Of a stretch of DNA of 24,381 bases, positions 12,269 through 19,929 are shown in pieces. Source of the DNA: a virus; IMG/VR virus record IMGVR_UViG_3300006805_000155, positions 1 to 24,381 of that record, one strand, 5' to 3'. The translations under genes were made by a program, and so were the position numbers. A model generated the notes under the pieces. The model was not told where the DNA came from. It did not search any database and was given only the letters and a program-made list of their open reading frames with translations. How positions within the stretch are numbered: the stretch's first letter is position 1; the number at the start of each line of letters is the position of its first letter.

Positions 12269-12297
12269 ACAATACAAGGTATTTTCTACCTTGTCAA
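12269..12297 (-). promoter_or_regulatory. Sigma70-type promoter with internal operator
   Basis: Read leftward: TTGACA (12292-12297), exactly 17 bp, TATTGT (12269-12274). The spacer holds the inverted repeat CAAGGTA / TACCTTG (12275-12281 with 12287-12293), positioned so that a bound repressor would block polymerase. It drives the 187-aa gene. Confidence 0.7.
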
Positions 12298-12335
12298 CAC
12301 TTTTTTTATACAAGATAAGAAAAGTGTTATCATTC

Positions 12336-12376
12336 GCTATACCTAAGCAATCAAGACTTGATTGCTTAGGTATAGC
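12336..12376. repeat. 20-bp perfect inverted repeat
   Basis: GCTATACCTAAGCAATCAAG (12336-12355) and its exact inverse complement (12357-12376) are separated by one base. A further AGACT/AGTCT hairpin follows at 12377-12390. It lies just past the stop of the leftward 55-aa gene, so a terminator or processing site is likely, although no long T-run follows it leftward. Confidence 0.65.
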
Positions 12377-12383
12377 AGACTTT

Positions 12384-12551
12384 TTAGTCTGCTACAAAAA
12401 ACAGCTCATGGTAAATCATAACAGGAGCCGACAAACAAGTGACCAACAATGCAAGCGCACCAAAATAGCCAAAATGCAACGCGCTATCTAACATACCAAA
12501 AAACGCTAACAAACACACAATGAACGATAGAATCAAAACCAATGTTTTCAT
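12384..12551 (-). CDS. Small membrane protein, 55 aa
   Basis: A 55-aa product. Residues 2-20 (KTLVLILSFIVCLLAFFGM) and 29-47 (YFGALALLVTCLSAPVMIY) are two hydrophobic helices joined by LDSALHFG. It looks like a two-pass inner-membrane hairpin. A GGGTAAAG element precedes the ATG, and a promoter fits upstream (12641-12668). Its role could be host takeover or exclusion; nothing identifies it further. The first helix could also be read as a signal-type segment. Confidence 0.6.
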   Translation of the reverse strand: MKTLVLILSFIVCLLAFFGMLDSALHFGYFGALALLVTCLSAPVMIYHELFFVAD

Positions 12552-12640
12552 AACTTTACCCTATAGATGCCTTTTGCCAGAATGACTAGGCTTCTTTATG
12601 ACTTGGTAGCATTTTCCGCTTTTTCCTTGTCATGGCAGCC

Positions 12641-12668
12641 ATTCTACAGGATTTATCATGCTTGTCTA
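12641..12668 (-). promoter_or_regulatory. Promoter of the 55-aa membrane gene
   Basis: Read leftward: TAGACA (12663-12668), 16 bp, TAGAAT (12641-12646). It lies about 90 bp upstream of the ATG. Confidence 0.5.
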
Positions 12669-12870
12669 CCTTTTTTTTATACTTTCTACAAAATAAGTGA
12701 TCTTTCTTTTATTGTTATCTTTATGTAGCCAACTATTGACAAGGGTAGGCACGTTTATATAGGATAACGCGCACGCACACCCACATAACACCCCCGCCCG
12801 ATTTATAAAATTTTAGATTCTTACTCAAATACGTCTCATTCTCATTTACCCCCCCCCACTCCCATGCCCT

Positions 12871-12920
12871 CAGCACCCCTGCTCGCGATGCTACAATGCA
12901 GCACCCCTGCTCGCGATGCT
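12871..12920. repeat. Two 22-bp direct repeats at 28-bp period
   Basis: Two identical 22-bp copies (12871-12892 and 12899-12920) starting CAGCACCCCTGCTCGCG. Each includes AGCA-CCCC-TGCT, a small palindrome. Confidence 0.75.
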
Positions 12921-12932
12921 GCGCGACGCGCA

Positions 12933-13080
12933 CAGGACCATTGGTTTTGATAAAAAAATGTCTGGCACATACAGGACCATTGGTTTTGATAAAAAAATGT
13001 CTGGCACATACAGGACCATTGGTCTCACGTACCTCTTGATAAGAATGTCTGGTGTATGCAGGACCATTGGTCTTAATAAA
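12933..13080. repeat. Four direct repeats with CAGGACCATTGGT
   Basis: CAGGACCATTGGT starts at 12933, 12972, 13011 and 13059. The first two 39-bp units are identical over their whole length, including a seven-A run and ATGTCTGGCACAT. The third unit is diverged and the fourth is partial. Unit spacings are 39, 39 and 48 bp. Confidence 0.8.
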
Positions 13081-13110
13081 GGACCTAACCCAAACCCAAA
13101 ACCAAACCCA

Positions 13111-13133
13111 ATAAAAAGGGAGCCTAAGCTCCC
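13111..13133 (-). terminator. Terminator of the primase operon
   Basis: GGGAGC / GCTCCC (13118-13123 with 13128-13133), 4-nt loop, followed leftward by five T (13113-13117). It lies 20 nt past the primase stop codon. Confidence 0.75.
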
Positions 13134-13152
13134 CCCCTCTCTTCCCAACCAC

Positions 13153-15624
13153 CTACTCAAGTATCTTGATGCCCGAATAATAAGTCCGAACATCCGACCC
13201 CTTATGAAGGGGTTTAATCCCAAACTCAGACATAACCTCTTCAAGCATACCTCTAAACGAGGACATATCATGCTGGTTCCGACCACCCACCGCAGCCGTA
13301 AAGAAAGCCTTAAATTGGTACCAAAGTGCCTCTTCCGAGATCTCATGAGCTGGATCAAACTGCAAATACGGATCCTTTTCTAGGAAGTAAAGCACGGGAT
13401 TGGTCGTGTGGGTTAAGCGGTTTACCAACGCCTTATGAGAACTAGGCAATGTATAATCCGCATTATCACACACAAGTGTGGGCAATGCCTTGAGCGCCCA
13501 GGCGAAGACACCCTCACGCTCTTCACGCAGGATATGATCGGCCAGATTAACATCCACCCGTTCATCCGCAATCACCTGCCCAAACTTGAACATGAGCCAA
13601 CGACGTGTAAAACCTTGTGAGGAGTCATCAGTACGCGGCAGGTGGTTGGAGGCAGCCCAGTGAGCGCAAACTGGGGTCATGTTAAATGCCTCTTTGTACA
13701 AGCGTCTGACCATCACCGAGGACCCATCAATCAGACCCTTGAACAAATCTCCCCGAATCCTTTGCTTCTCCGACAACTCTCCCACCACATTGATCAGTTT
13801 GTTATCCAGACTCACCAACATATTCCCATCTTGCAACTGGCTAAAAGAGACTGAAGCTCGAGCCTCAAGTGGAAACAGACCGCCAATAATCTTCAGAAGT
13901 ACAGATTTGCCTGTCTTGGCCTTGCCAATCAGCAGAAAAGCCCTTTGAAATCTGGGTGCATAACCCAGCAGTGTTGCACAAAGCGCCTGCTGAAGCGCAA
14001 TCAGTTTCTCAGAGTAATCAGGGTCATTGCCCCAGCAATCTTCCAAGAATCTGAGGAAGAGGGGACACTGCGCACCCTCGGCATAACGATAAGGTAGGAC
14101 GTAGGTGGCACCAAATTCAGGATCATGATCAACCAGCGTACCATCTCCCAAGACTGCACCGTTGGCCACGTTGATGCAGGGGCGAAAATCTGTACGAATC
14201 CGTCCATTGGCCAAAATCAACATCTCACGCCAAACACCCGTCGAATCTGAGTTACGTTTCATCACTGGACATTCGATATATCGGTTTGAGACAAACTCCA
14301 TCATCTGAGGCTGATCAACCACTTCCCAATGACTCCCTCTCCATTGGTGCAAGATGCCATCCTGACTTCTCAAATCGCCAAATCTCTTCTGGTAACTCAA
14401 TACTGCTCGCGCAACCTGAGTATGTGAATTCAGTTCTAGGATTGAGCCTGACTCGGCAATCTCGACGTTAATGGCCATCGCTCTAAATCGGTTCAGTTCT
14501 TTTTTCAGATCCTTCACACCCAGATTAAGATGCTTGGTTCTACGCAGAATAGTCTCAAGCAAAACCTTTTCTTTCAATGGATCAATGGTGCGAACTGTCG
14601 CCAACTCTTGCAACACCAGTCTCACTGTATCAACCGTAACCTCTCCCCCTTGGTTATCAAGATCTCCAAAGGCTTGTCTTCCCATCTCCTCATAGGTCTT
14701 TTCAGTTTCTACATCAAACATTCCATAAGCTTTAATTTCCTTCTCAGTCAGGTCCTTATCCCAACCAATTGGCAACTTGCATGAGCGAGCCACTAAGTCT
14801 TGCTTGATAAAATTGATTAGATTACTGACATGTTTGTGGAGGTCCATCGGGTCACCCTCCACCTGCTGGGTGAAGCTTGATTCAAGAACCTGCAAGGTTT
14901 CGATTGCTCTCTTGAGCGTAAGGAAACCTCTCACCACATCAATAGCCAATGCACCTGCCCGTGAGGTCATGGCGTTGTCCCGTCCGCCTGCAGGGACAAA
15001 CTCAGTTAATCCACCATATCTTTCTTTGCTCTGCAATTCATAGTTTAGGCTAGTCAAGATTGCCCGAACCATCTCTTCAAAGTTATCCGGTACAGGCAGA
15101 AAGCTTGGTGATTTCATTGCCTGCAACAGATCACAATTGGCCGTATAAATAATTGGTCCACCTGTCTCAGGGTTCGAGTCTGGATGGACTGAGGGTGGAA
15201 GCACCACCTGAAGTTTGTTGTTCAGGAACTCAACCAGAGTCTTGCCATTCTTGTCCTTCAATCGAAAGGCTTTCTTGATATTCGGATTGAACTTATAGGC
15301 CAAGACCATCCCCTTCTTACCTTTCCTATGCCACAAGGAAACGGGTAATAAGTCGATCAATCGCTGAACCATGAATTCGTCTTCAATATCAATGTCCAAC
15401 ACCGATACGCCTGACTTCGGGCCGAGAACTAATCCGATGTTATGATTGTCTGGCAACTCTAACCAGTTTTGCTTCAAAGCGTCAGTCAATTCATGCTCAG
15501 CCCAATCTGACCAACCATCAGGCACAGGAATCTTCGACTTCACGCGAAGGGGAATAACTGGAATGTTCTTTTTCAGATAGGCAGGCGCGGTGATTGCGTA
15601 GATACCTAGGTTGGGTCTATTCAT
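13153..15624 (-). CDS. Primase-polymerase / D5-type SF3 helicase
   Basis: An 823-aa replication protein. Residues 5-185 match the bifunctional primase-polymerase (AEP-type) domain: NIGLVLGPKSGVSVLDIDIED, with D77 and D79 as likely metal ligands, and LPPSVHPDSN near 142-151. Residues 390-540 look like D5_N. The superfamily 3 helicase follows: Walker A GKAKTGKS at 567-574, Walker B-like LINVVGE near 610-616, and the Asn sensor in AASNHLP at about 657-663 with GFTRRW downstream. It would unwind the origin and make primers in one polypeptide. The start overlaps the 168-aa gene by 4 nt (ATGA) and has GGAAG upstream. A strong terminator follows. The protein is full length, with no breaks. Confidence 0.92.
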   Translation of the reverse strand: MNRPNLGIYAITAPAYLKKNIPVIPLRVKSKIPVPDGWSDWAEHELTDALKQNWLELPDNHNIGLVLGPKSGVSVLDIDIEDEFMVQRLIDLLPVSLWHRKGKKGMVLAYKFNPNIKKAFRLKDKNGKTLVEFLNNKLQVVLPPSVHPDSNPETGGPIIYTANCDLLQAMKSPSFLPVPDNFEEMVRAILTSLNYELQSKERYGGLTEFVPAGGRDNAMTSRAGALAIDVVRGFLTLKRAIETLQVLESSFTQQVEGDPMDLHKHVSNLINFIKQDLVARSCKLPIGWDKDLTEKEIKAYGMFDVETEKTYEEMGRQAFGDLDNQGGEVTVDTVRLVLQELATVRTIDPLKEKVLLETILRRTKHLNLGVKDLKKELNRFRAMAINVEIAESGSILELNSHTQVARAVLSYQKRFGDLRSQDGILHQWRGSHWEVVDQPQMMEFVSNRYIECPVMKRNSDSTGVWREMLILANGRIRTDFRPCINVANGAVLGDGTLVDHDPEFGATYVLPYRYAEGAQCPLFLRFLEDCWGNDPDYSEKLIALQQALCATLLGYAPRFQRAFLLIGKAKTGKSVLLKIIGGLFPLEARASVSFSQLQDGNMLVSLDNKLINVVGELSEKQRIRGDLFKGLIDGSSVMVRRLYKEAFNMTPVCAHWAASNHLPRTDDSSQGFTRRWLMFKFGQVIADERVDVNLADHILREEREGVFAWALKALPTLVCDNADYTLPSSHKALVNRLTHTTNPVLYFLEKDPYLQFDPAHEISEEALWYQFKAFFTAAVGGRNQHDMSSFRGMLEEVMSEFGIKPLHKGSDVRTYYSGIKILE

Positions 15625-16127
15625 TTGCTCTTACTTCCTAAATCTTCCAAACGCTTGATGAAATCCTTGGCGACTTCACTGGATTCTGAATGATGCTCGA
15701 TAAACTCTTTGAGCAGTGCTTCAAGGCTAAACACTCTATCTATGTTAGCCAACCGTTCAGAAATCTCCACTCTCTTTTGTAACAATTCGAACAAGAACTT
15801 ACTCGCACTCACCTTAGAGGCTTCGCTAGAACTCTGATTGGAGATTACGCTGCGAATATCTGAGATGGCATTGTCAATCTGCCACATCAGCATATCCTCC
15901 GGGCGATCCCCTGTGGCCGTCAGCTTGACGTTATTAATGGCTCTATCCTTGGTCTCAGAGTTCAACTCTCGCAGACTACGAACTGCCTTGACTATGCCAT
16001 CTTGCAAAAGGGGTGTGTATGGACAATTGGCTGCCGAGACATAAAGCGGGTCTTTAAGTGCCTCACCAATAATTTCCACTGAAGTTTCAAAGTCTTCCAA
16101 AATGATGCGGGGGTAACGGCTTCTCAT
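15621..16127 (-). CDS. Helical hypothetical protein upstream of primase, 168 aa
   Basis: A 168-aa product, almost entirely helical by appearance (ETSVEIIGEALKDP...IVKAVRSLRELNSETKDRAINNVK...SKFLFELLQKRVEISERLANIDRVFSLEALLKEFIEHH). It is coupled to the primase by a 4-nt overlap, suggesting a replication role such as a helicase loader or co-factor. No small terminase subunit is seen elsewhere in the window, and this protein is the immediate divergent neighbour of the large subunit, so a small terminase is a second possibility. No motif decides. The ribosome site is weak (AAGAGA). Confidence 0.65.
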   Translation of the reverse strand: MRSRYPRIILEDFETSVEIIGEALKDPLYVSAANCPYTPLLQDGIVKAVRSLRELNSETKDRAINNVKLTATGDRPEDMLMWQIDNAISDIRSVISNQSSSEASKVSASKFLFELLQKRVEISERLANIDRVFSLEALLKEFIEHHSESSEVAKDFIKRLEDLGSKSK

Positions 16128-16197
16128 GAGCTTATCTCTTGGATGGGTGTCGAGTATCTTAGCTTATTTATGGGGGTTTCTCTGGCTTTCTGTTGTT

Positions 16198-16213
16198 CAG
16201 TTTCGGTAAACTG
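16198..16213. promoter_or_regulatory. Palindrome in divergent intergenic region
   Basis: CAGTTT-CGGT-AAACTG lies between the leftward primase operon and the rightward terminase. A GATAAT box (16218-16223) is just downstream on the right. The location suits an operator controlling late transcription. Confidence 0.4.
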
Positions 16214-16262
16214 ACTCGATAATATCTTGCAGGCTTCTTGCAATCTCTTTTGGAAGTTTTTT

Positions 16263-18464
16263 ATGAATATTCTCGACGATTTTTCCACCCGGATTTCTCA
16301 GTATCTTCAGGAGAAGGCCGATCCAAAACCCTACACTGATTGGCTGCAGGAAAACACAAAACTGGCTGGTCTGCCCTTCTCAGTCTCTAAGTATCCGTTT
16401 CAGCGGCAAATCTTGAACGATATGCACACCAATCTGTGTTGTGTAAAACCTTCCCAAGTTGGTTTGGCCCTCGCCTTAGACACCCCCATCCTAACTGGTC
16501 ACGGTTGGACTACAATGGGCAACTTGAAGGTAGGTCATTTTATACACGAAGGTTCAGGTTCGGGCGAACTGACCGAGGTCACTTACCTATCACCCATCTA
16601 CACAGACCACGAGTGCTTCTCACTGGAGTTCCACGATGGCACTAAGATTGTCGCAGATGCTGGGCATCGCTGGCCAGTGAGTGTAAACGGAAGCAGGGTA
16701 GAGATCAGAACCACCATTGACCTCTACCAAGAGAAGTATCTGTTTGGTTCAAAGATGACTGTAAAGGGGGGTTTGAGTGGTCAGCTATCTTTCACTTTGA
16801 CAGGCATTTTTAAGGTTCCTGCTGTCCCTGTCCGTTGCTTGACAGTTGCGCATCCAAGCCATCTTTTCTTGTGCGGGGCCAGCTTAATCGCCACTCACAA
16901 CACTGAAGTGCAGGTGCGTAAGGCATTGGCCATTGCTGCACGCAACCCGCATCGGACAGTCATGTTTACGCTGCCCACCGAGGACATGCGCAAACGTCTG
17001 TATCAAACACGGGTCGAGAACCTAATCAAGAACACCCCACTGTTCAATCCTGTGGGAGGTAAACCTTCACGCTCTATCGAGATCAGTCAGATACTAGATA
17101 GCTACGTCCTAATGGTACCTGTGACCGAGGCGGCAGCAACCAGTCAGCCTGCCGATGTCGTATTTAATGACGAAGTTGATCTCTCAAACCAATCACTCTT
17201 GGCGCTGTTTAACTCTCGGATGCAGGGTTCCAACTGGCGCATGTCGCAACGCTTTAGTACTCCAACCTACGAGGGCTTTGGCATCTCCGAAGACTTTGCG
17301 CTGTCAGATCAACACCACTATATGTACAAGTGCCACAAGTGCGGACATCACCAGATTCCTGAGTTTAACCGCAAGTTCGTCACTGTACCCAAGCTGCCAG
17401 AGGAATTGAGCGCAGACTATTCTCTGTTCGAGACTGATTGGATCGACAAGTATGGGTTGCAGATGGACGAGACTTTTCTGCACTGCGAGATCTGTAGAAC
17501 ACCCATGAATCTCAAGAACCATAATGGACGGGAGTGGGTGGCCAAGCATCCTAACCGAACGCATCACCGAGGCTATCGGGTCTCACCCTTTTCAGTCAGC
17601 ACACTCCCACCCAGCTATATCTTCAACCAGCTGTTCACCTATCGACGCAATGACAACCTAAAGGGCTGGTACAACACTGTGCTTGGCCTCCCCTACGAGG
17701 GTGGGGATGAGCGATTATCACGCAGGGACATTTTGGCATGTTTTAGCGAAATGATTCACCCAATCGAGCGCGATGACAATTACCATTACTTCCTCGGGGC
17801 TGACATGGGCAACCTGTGTCACATCACGGTGGCTCGAAGCAAAGACGGGGCAGCCTTAGAAGTAGTCTTGATGGAGGTGGTCAGCTCGAACGGCTACGCG
17901 GATCGGTTGATGGCTCTCAAGGAACGCTATCAGATTGATCTGGGTTTCTCTGACCGATTCCCTCTCACAGAGACGGTCAACCGAGTGCGTGAGTTGTCTG
18001 AGAATACTTTCATCCCCCTGCAGTATCAACACAGTAAAGGGGCTGAGAAGTTTCGCTATCATGATGATGAGCTGGGTAACCTGTCACATGCCTCAGCCCA
18101 GAGAACTTGGCACCTCGATCAGGTGGTGACTAAGGTGAGAAACCAGAAGGTGAGCTTTGCTGGTTATGGTGGTCAGAAGGAACTAATCATCGAGCATTTA
18201 CGTGATATGGTTCGTGAAGCCAAGGACGAAGAGGTGCCAGTATGGAAGAAATTGAATGGTAAGGATCACTATTTTCACAGTCTAGGTTACTGCAATCAGG
18301 CGATGATGCAATTCTTCGATGGAAAAAATTCAAGCACTAACAGTAACACTACGTTATACTTCGGTGGAATTGATGTAAAATTTCCTGCCTCTAATGTAAC
18401 GGGGTTATTTGGAAGCATGGGCAACTCAACACGAGGCAGTGGCAATGGCGGGAATCTCTTCTAA
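16263..18464 (+). CDS. terL: Terminase large subunit (GpA type) containing an intein
   Basis: A 733-aa precursor, 588 aa after splicing. It packages DNA into proheads: N-terminal ATPase motor and C-terminal nuclease. The P-loop is the lambda-like variant KPSQVGLTE with Lys62, split by an intein at residues 69-213. Walker B is VVFNDEVD (about 300-306), the coupling motif is STPTYEGFG (about 332-340), four Cys as CHKC and CEIC (357, 360, 408, 411) could bind zinc, and LGADMG (Asp514) begins the nuclease. GGAAG 7 nt upstream supports this ATG over a TTG at 16227. The portal start overlaps its end. Because the intein splits the ATP-binding loop, the unspliced form should be inactive. Confidence 0.93.
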   Translation: MNILDDFSTRISQYLQEKADPKPYTDWLQENTKLAGLPFSVSKYPFQRQILNDMHTNLCCVKPSQVGLALALDTPILTGHGWTTMGNLKVGHFIHEGSGSGELTEVTYLSPIYTDHECFSLEFHDGTKIVADAGHRWPVSVNGSRVEIRTTIDLYQEKYLFGSKMTVKGGLSGQLSFTLTGIFKVPAVPVRCLTVAHPSHLFLCGASLIATHNTEVQVRKALAIAARNPHRTVMFTLPTEDMRKRLYQTRVENLIKNTPLFNPVGGKPSRSIEISQILDSYVLMVPVTEAAATSQPADVVFNDEVDLSNQSLLALFNSRMQGSNWRMSQRFSTPTYEGFGISEDFALSDQHHYMYKCHKCGHHQIPEFNRKFVTVPKLPEELSADYSLFETDWIDKYGLQMDETFLHCEICRTPMNLKNHNGREWVAKHPNRTHHRGYRVSPFSVSTLPPSYIFNQLFTYRRNDNLKGWYNTVLGLPYEGGDERLSRRDILACFSEMIHPIERDDNYHYFLGADMGNLCHITVARSKDGAALEVVLMEVVSSNGYADRLMALKERYQIDLGFSDRFPLTETVNRVRELSENTFIPLQYQHSKGAEKFRYHDDELGNLSHASAQRTWHLDQVVTKVRNQKVSFAGYGGQKELIIEHLRDMVREAKDEEVPVWKKLNGKDHYFHSLGYCNQAMMQFFDGKNSSTNSNTTLYFGGIDVKFPASNVTGLFGSMGNSTRGSGNGGNLF
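16467..16901 (+). other. Class 3-type mini-intein in the terL P-loop
   Basis: 145 residues. It starts ALALDTPILTGHGWTTMGNL, a typical block A except that position 1 is Ala instead of Cys or Ser. Block B has GTKIVADAGHRW with His67 and Trp69. Block F has RCLTV with Cys124. Block G ends ATHN with Thr143, His144 and Asn145. The next residue is Thr. Trp, Cys and Thr at these places are the WCT signature of class 3 inteins, where the block F Cys makes the first branched intermediate. Removing it restores KPSQVGL-TEVQVRK. No LAGLIDADG or HNH endonuclease is present, so it cannot home by itself. Confidence 0.9.
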
Positions 18465-19920
18465 CATCTTTGCAAAAATGGGCGAAGTGCTTTTACCCAA
18501 GGCCCTCCAAGTGGGGGGTAAAGGGCAGAGTCCTGCTTTCGATGCCTCACGGGGCTCCGACCCAGTGCCACGCCCCATCACCAACAGTCACCAGCGTGAC
18601 TTGTTGGCCGAAAGGTCTGGGACAGATGATGATCTGATTCAGACGCTTATGCGCTATGACTCGGACGTGGCTGCAGCAACTCACGCCTATCTGACCGTGG
18701 CCAATACAGAGATGCGGCATCTCTGCTACGATGAGCTGGGGCAAGTTGATCCAGTGGCGCAGCAAACCATCAGTCAGTTCCTCACATCCCTTGGCACCAC
18801 TATGGATTACAGCCAAGGATTTACAATGAACCGTAGTCTTCGGGCACGCAATGAGAAGATGCGCTACATGCTTCTGAAGCGGGGTTCGGTGGCTGGTGAA
18901 TTATTGTATGACCGCAAGCTGGGGACTATTACAGATTTCCTACTACTAGATACAGGCAGTCTTGACTGGAGCCAGAAGGTTAATGGGAAACTAAAGCCAG
19001 CACAACGGGTTGGGCAGGGCGATCCTATTCCTCTGGACTTCGCCACTGTCTATTACTCCTCGTTTCGACAAGACCCGAGCGATCCCTACAGCAAGAGCTT
19101 CTTCATCTCAGTAATCAACACCATCTATGCACGCACGCAGATCATCAACGATCTGTATCGCATCATGAACATCAATGGTTTCCCTCGCATCAAAATAGAA
19201 TTGCTGGAAGAGACCATCCGTAAGCATGTGCCTCAGTCAATCAAGAATAACCCTACCAAAGTGTCTGAGTTCATCAACTCGATTATTAGCGAGACGCAGG
19301 CCAGCTTCCAGAACATTCGCCCAGATCAACCACTGGTGCACACCGACTCTTCGGTGATCACGGTGATGAATGAGCGCAGCTCTGCAATGTCTTTGGACAT
19401 CAGCCCAATCATCAAAGTGCTGGATGCGCAGAACCAATCATCCCTGAAGACAATGGCCACTATTATTGGTCGGGGTGAGTCTGGGGTGAACACAGCTTCC
19501 GTCGAAGCACGGATCTTTGCGTTGTCGGCGGCCGAACTAAACGACCCAGTGGCGGAATTGTGGGAACAGGCCCTCACCTTCGTGCTGCGATTGTCTGGTT
19601 CGCGCTCCCGAGTTGCAGTTCATTTTGCTGAGCCTGAGTTGCGGGCTGAGAGCGAACTAGAGCCAGCTCGCACCCAGAAGCAGGCTCGCCTGCACAAAGA
19701 TTTATCGCTCGGTCTCATTACCGACGAAGAATACCATTTGCAAATGTACAACCGTCTACCCCCCCAAACTGCTCCCACCTTGTCGGGTACAAACTTTCTG
19801 GGTGGAGATGTTGCACAAACTGCAGAAGTTACAAAAGGGCCTGCTGACCAGCCTAATTCGGTTCAGCGTCAAACCACCACTAAGGCTGACAAGTCTGCTG
19901 CCAGCAACGCCAACAAATAG
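18445..19920 (+). CDS. Portal protein
   Basis: A 491-aa product that would form the dodecameric ring at the packaging vertex. The central segment (TVYYSSFRQDPSDPYSKSFFISVINTIYARTQIINDLYRIM) and the later GRGESGVNTASVEARIFALSAAELNDPVAELWEQ match the layout of portal wing and stem regions. Position directly after TerL and before the protease supports this. The N-terminal 50 residues and the C-terminal 60 (Pro-, Thr- and Gln-rich) look disordered. GAGG lies 8 nt before this ATG; the reading frame starts 20 nt inside the end of terL. Confidence 0.85.
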   Translation: MAGISSNIFAKMGEVLLPKALQVGGKGQSPAFDASRGSDPVPRPITNSHQRDLLAERSGTDDDLIQTLMRYDSDVAAATHAYLTVANTEMRHLCYDELGQVDPVAQQTISQFLTSLGTTMDYSQGFTMNRSLRARNEKMRYMLLKRGSVAGELLYDRKLGTITDFLLLDTGSLDWSQKVNGKLKPAQRVGQGDPIPLDFATVYYSSFRQDPSDPYSKSFFISVINTIYARTQIINDLYRIMNINGFPRIKIELLEETIRKHVPQSIKNNPTKVSEFINSIISETQASFQNIRPDQPLVHTDSSVITVMNERSSAMSLDISPIIKVLDAQNQSSLKTMATIIGRGESGVNTASVEARIFALSAAELNDPVAELWEQALTFVLRLSGSRSRVAVHFAEPELRAESELEPARTQKQARLHKDLSLGLITDEEYHLQMYNRLPPQTAPTLSGTNFLGGDVAQTAEVTKGPADQPNSVQRQTTTKADKSAASNANK

Positions 19921-19929
19921 GAGTAGGCC

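Larger units (their letters stand above)
12552..13110. other. Non-coding region with promoter and direct repeats
   Basis: About 560 bp with no convincing gene. It holds a leftward promoter (12641-12668), A/T-rich sequence to 12740, TTGACA near 12733, a C-run (12850-12858), two 22-bp copies at 28-bp spacing (12871 and 12899), four AGGACCATTGGT repeats (12933-13080) and a CCCAAA-rich tract (13085-13110). Open frames across it are produced by 39-bp repeat periodicity and lie beyond the primase terminator, so I do not call them genes. Confidence 0.6.

Noticed and set aside
12291-12491. Rightward 66-aa frame
   Set aside because: It spans the 20-bp palindrome and is antisense to the 55-aa membrane gene; no ribosome site.
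12871-13080. CRISPR array
   Set aside because: Repeat units abut each other or vary in length, with no unique spacers of constant size and no cas genes.
12733-13152. Leftward reading frame of 139 aa after the primase, with a 13-residue repeat
   Set aside because: It begins directly at the primase stop, runs through the terminator hairpin, has a repeat created by 39-bp DNA units, and its opposite strand is equally open. DNA repeats explain it better.
12916-13383. Rightward 155-aa frame over the same repeats
   Set aside because: It overlaps the primase coding region on the other strand and gets its length from the direct repeats.
16467-16901. Homing endonuclease within the intein
   Set aside because: The region between blocks B and F is only about 50 residues and has no LAGLIDADG, HNH or GIY-YIG motif.
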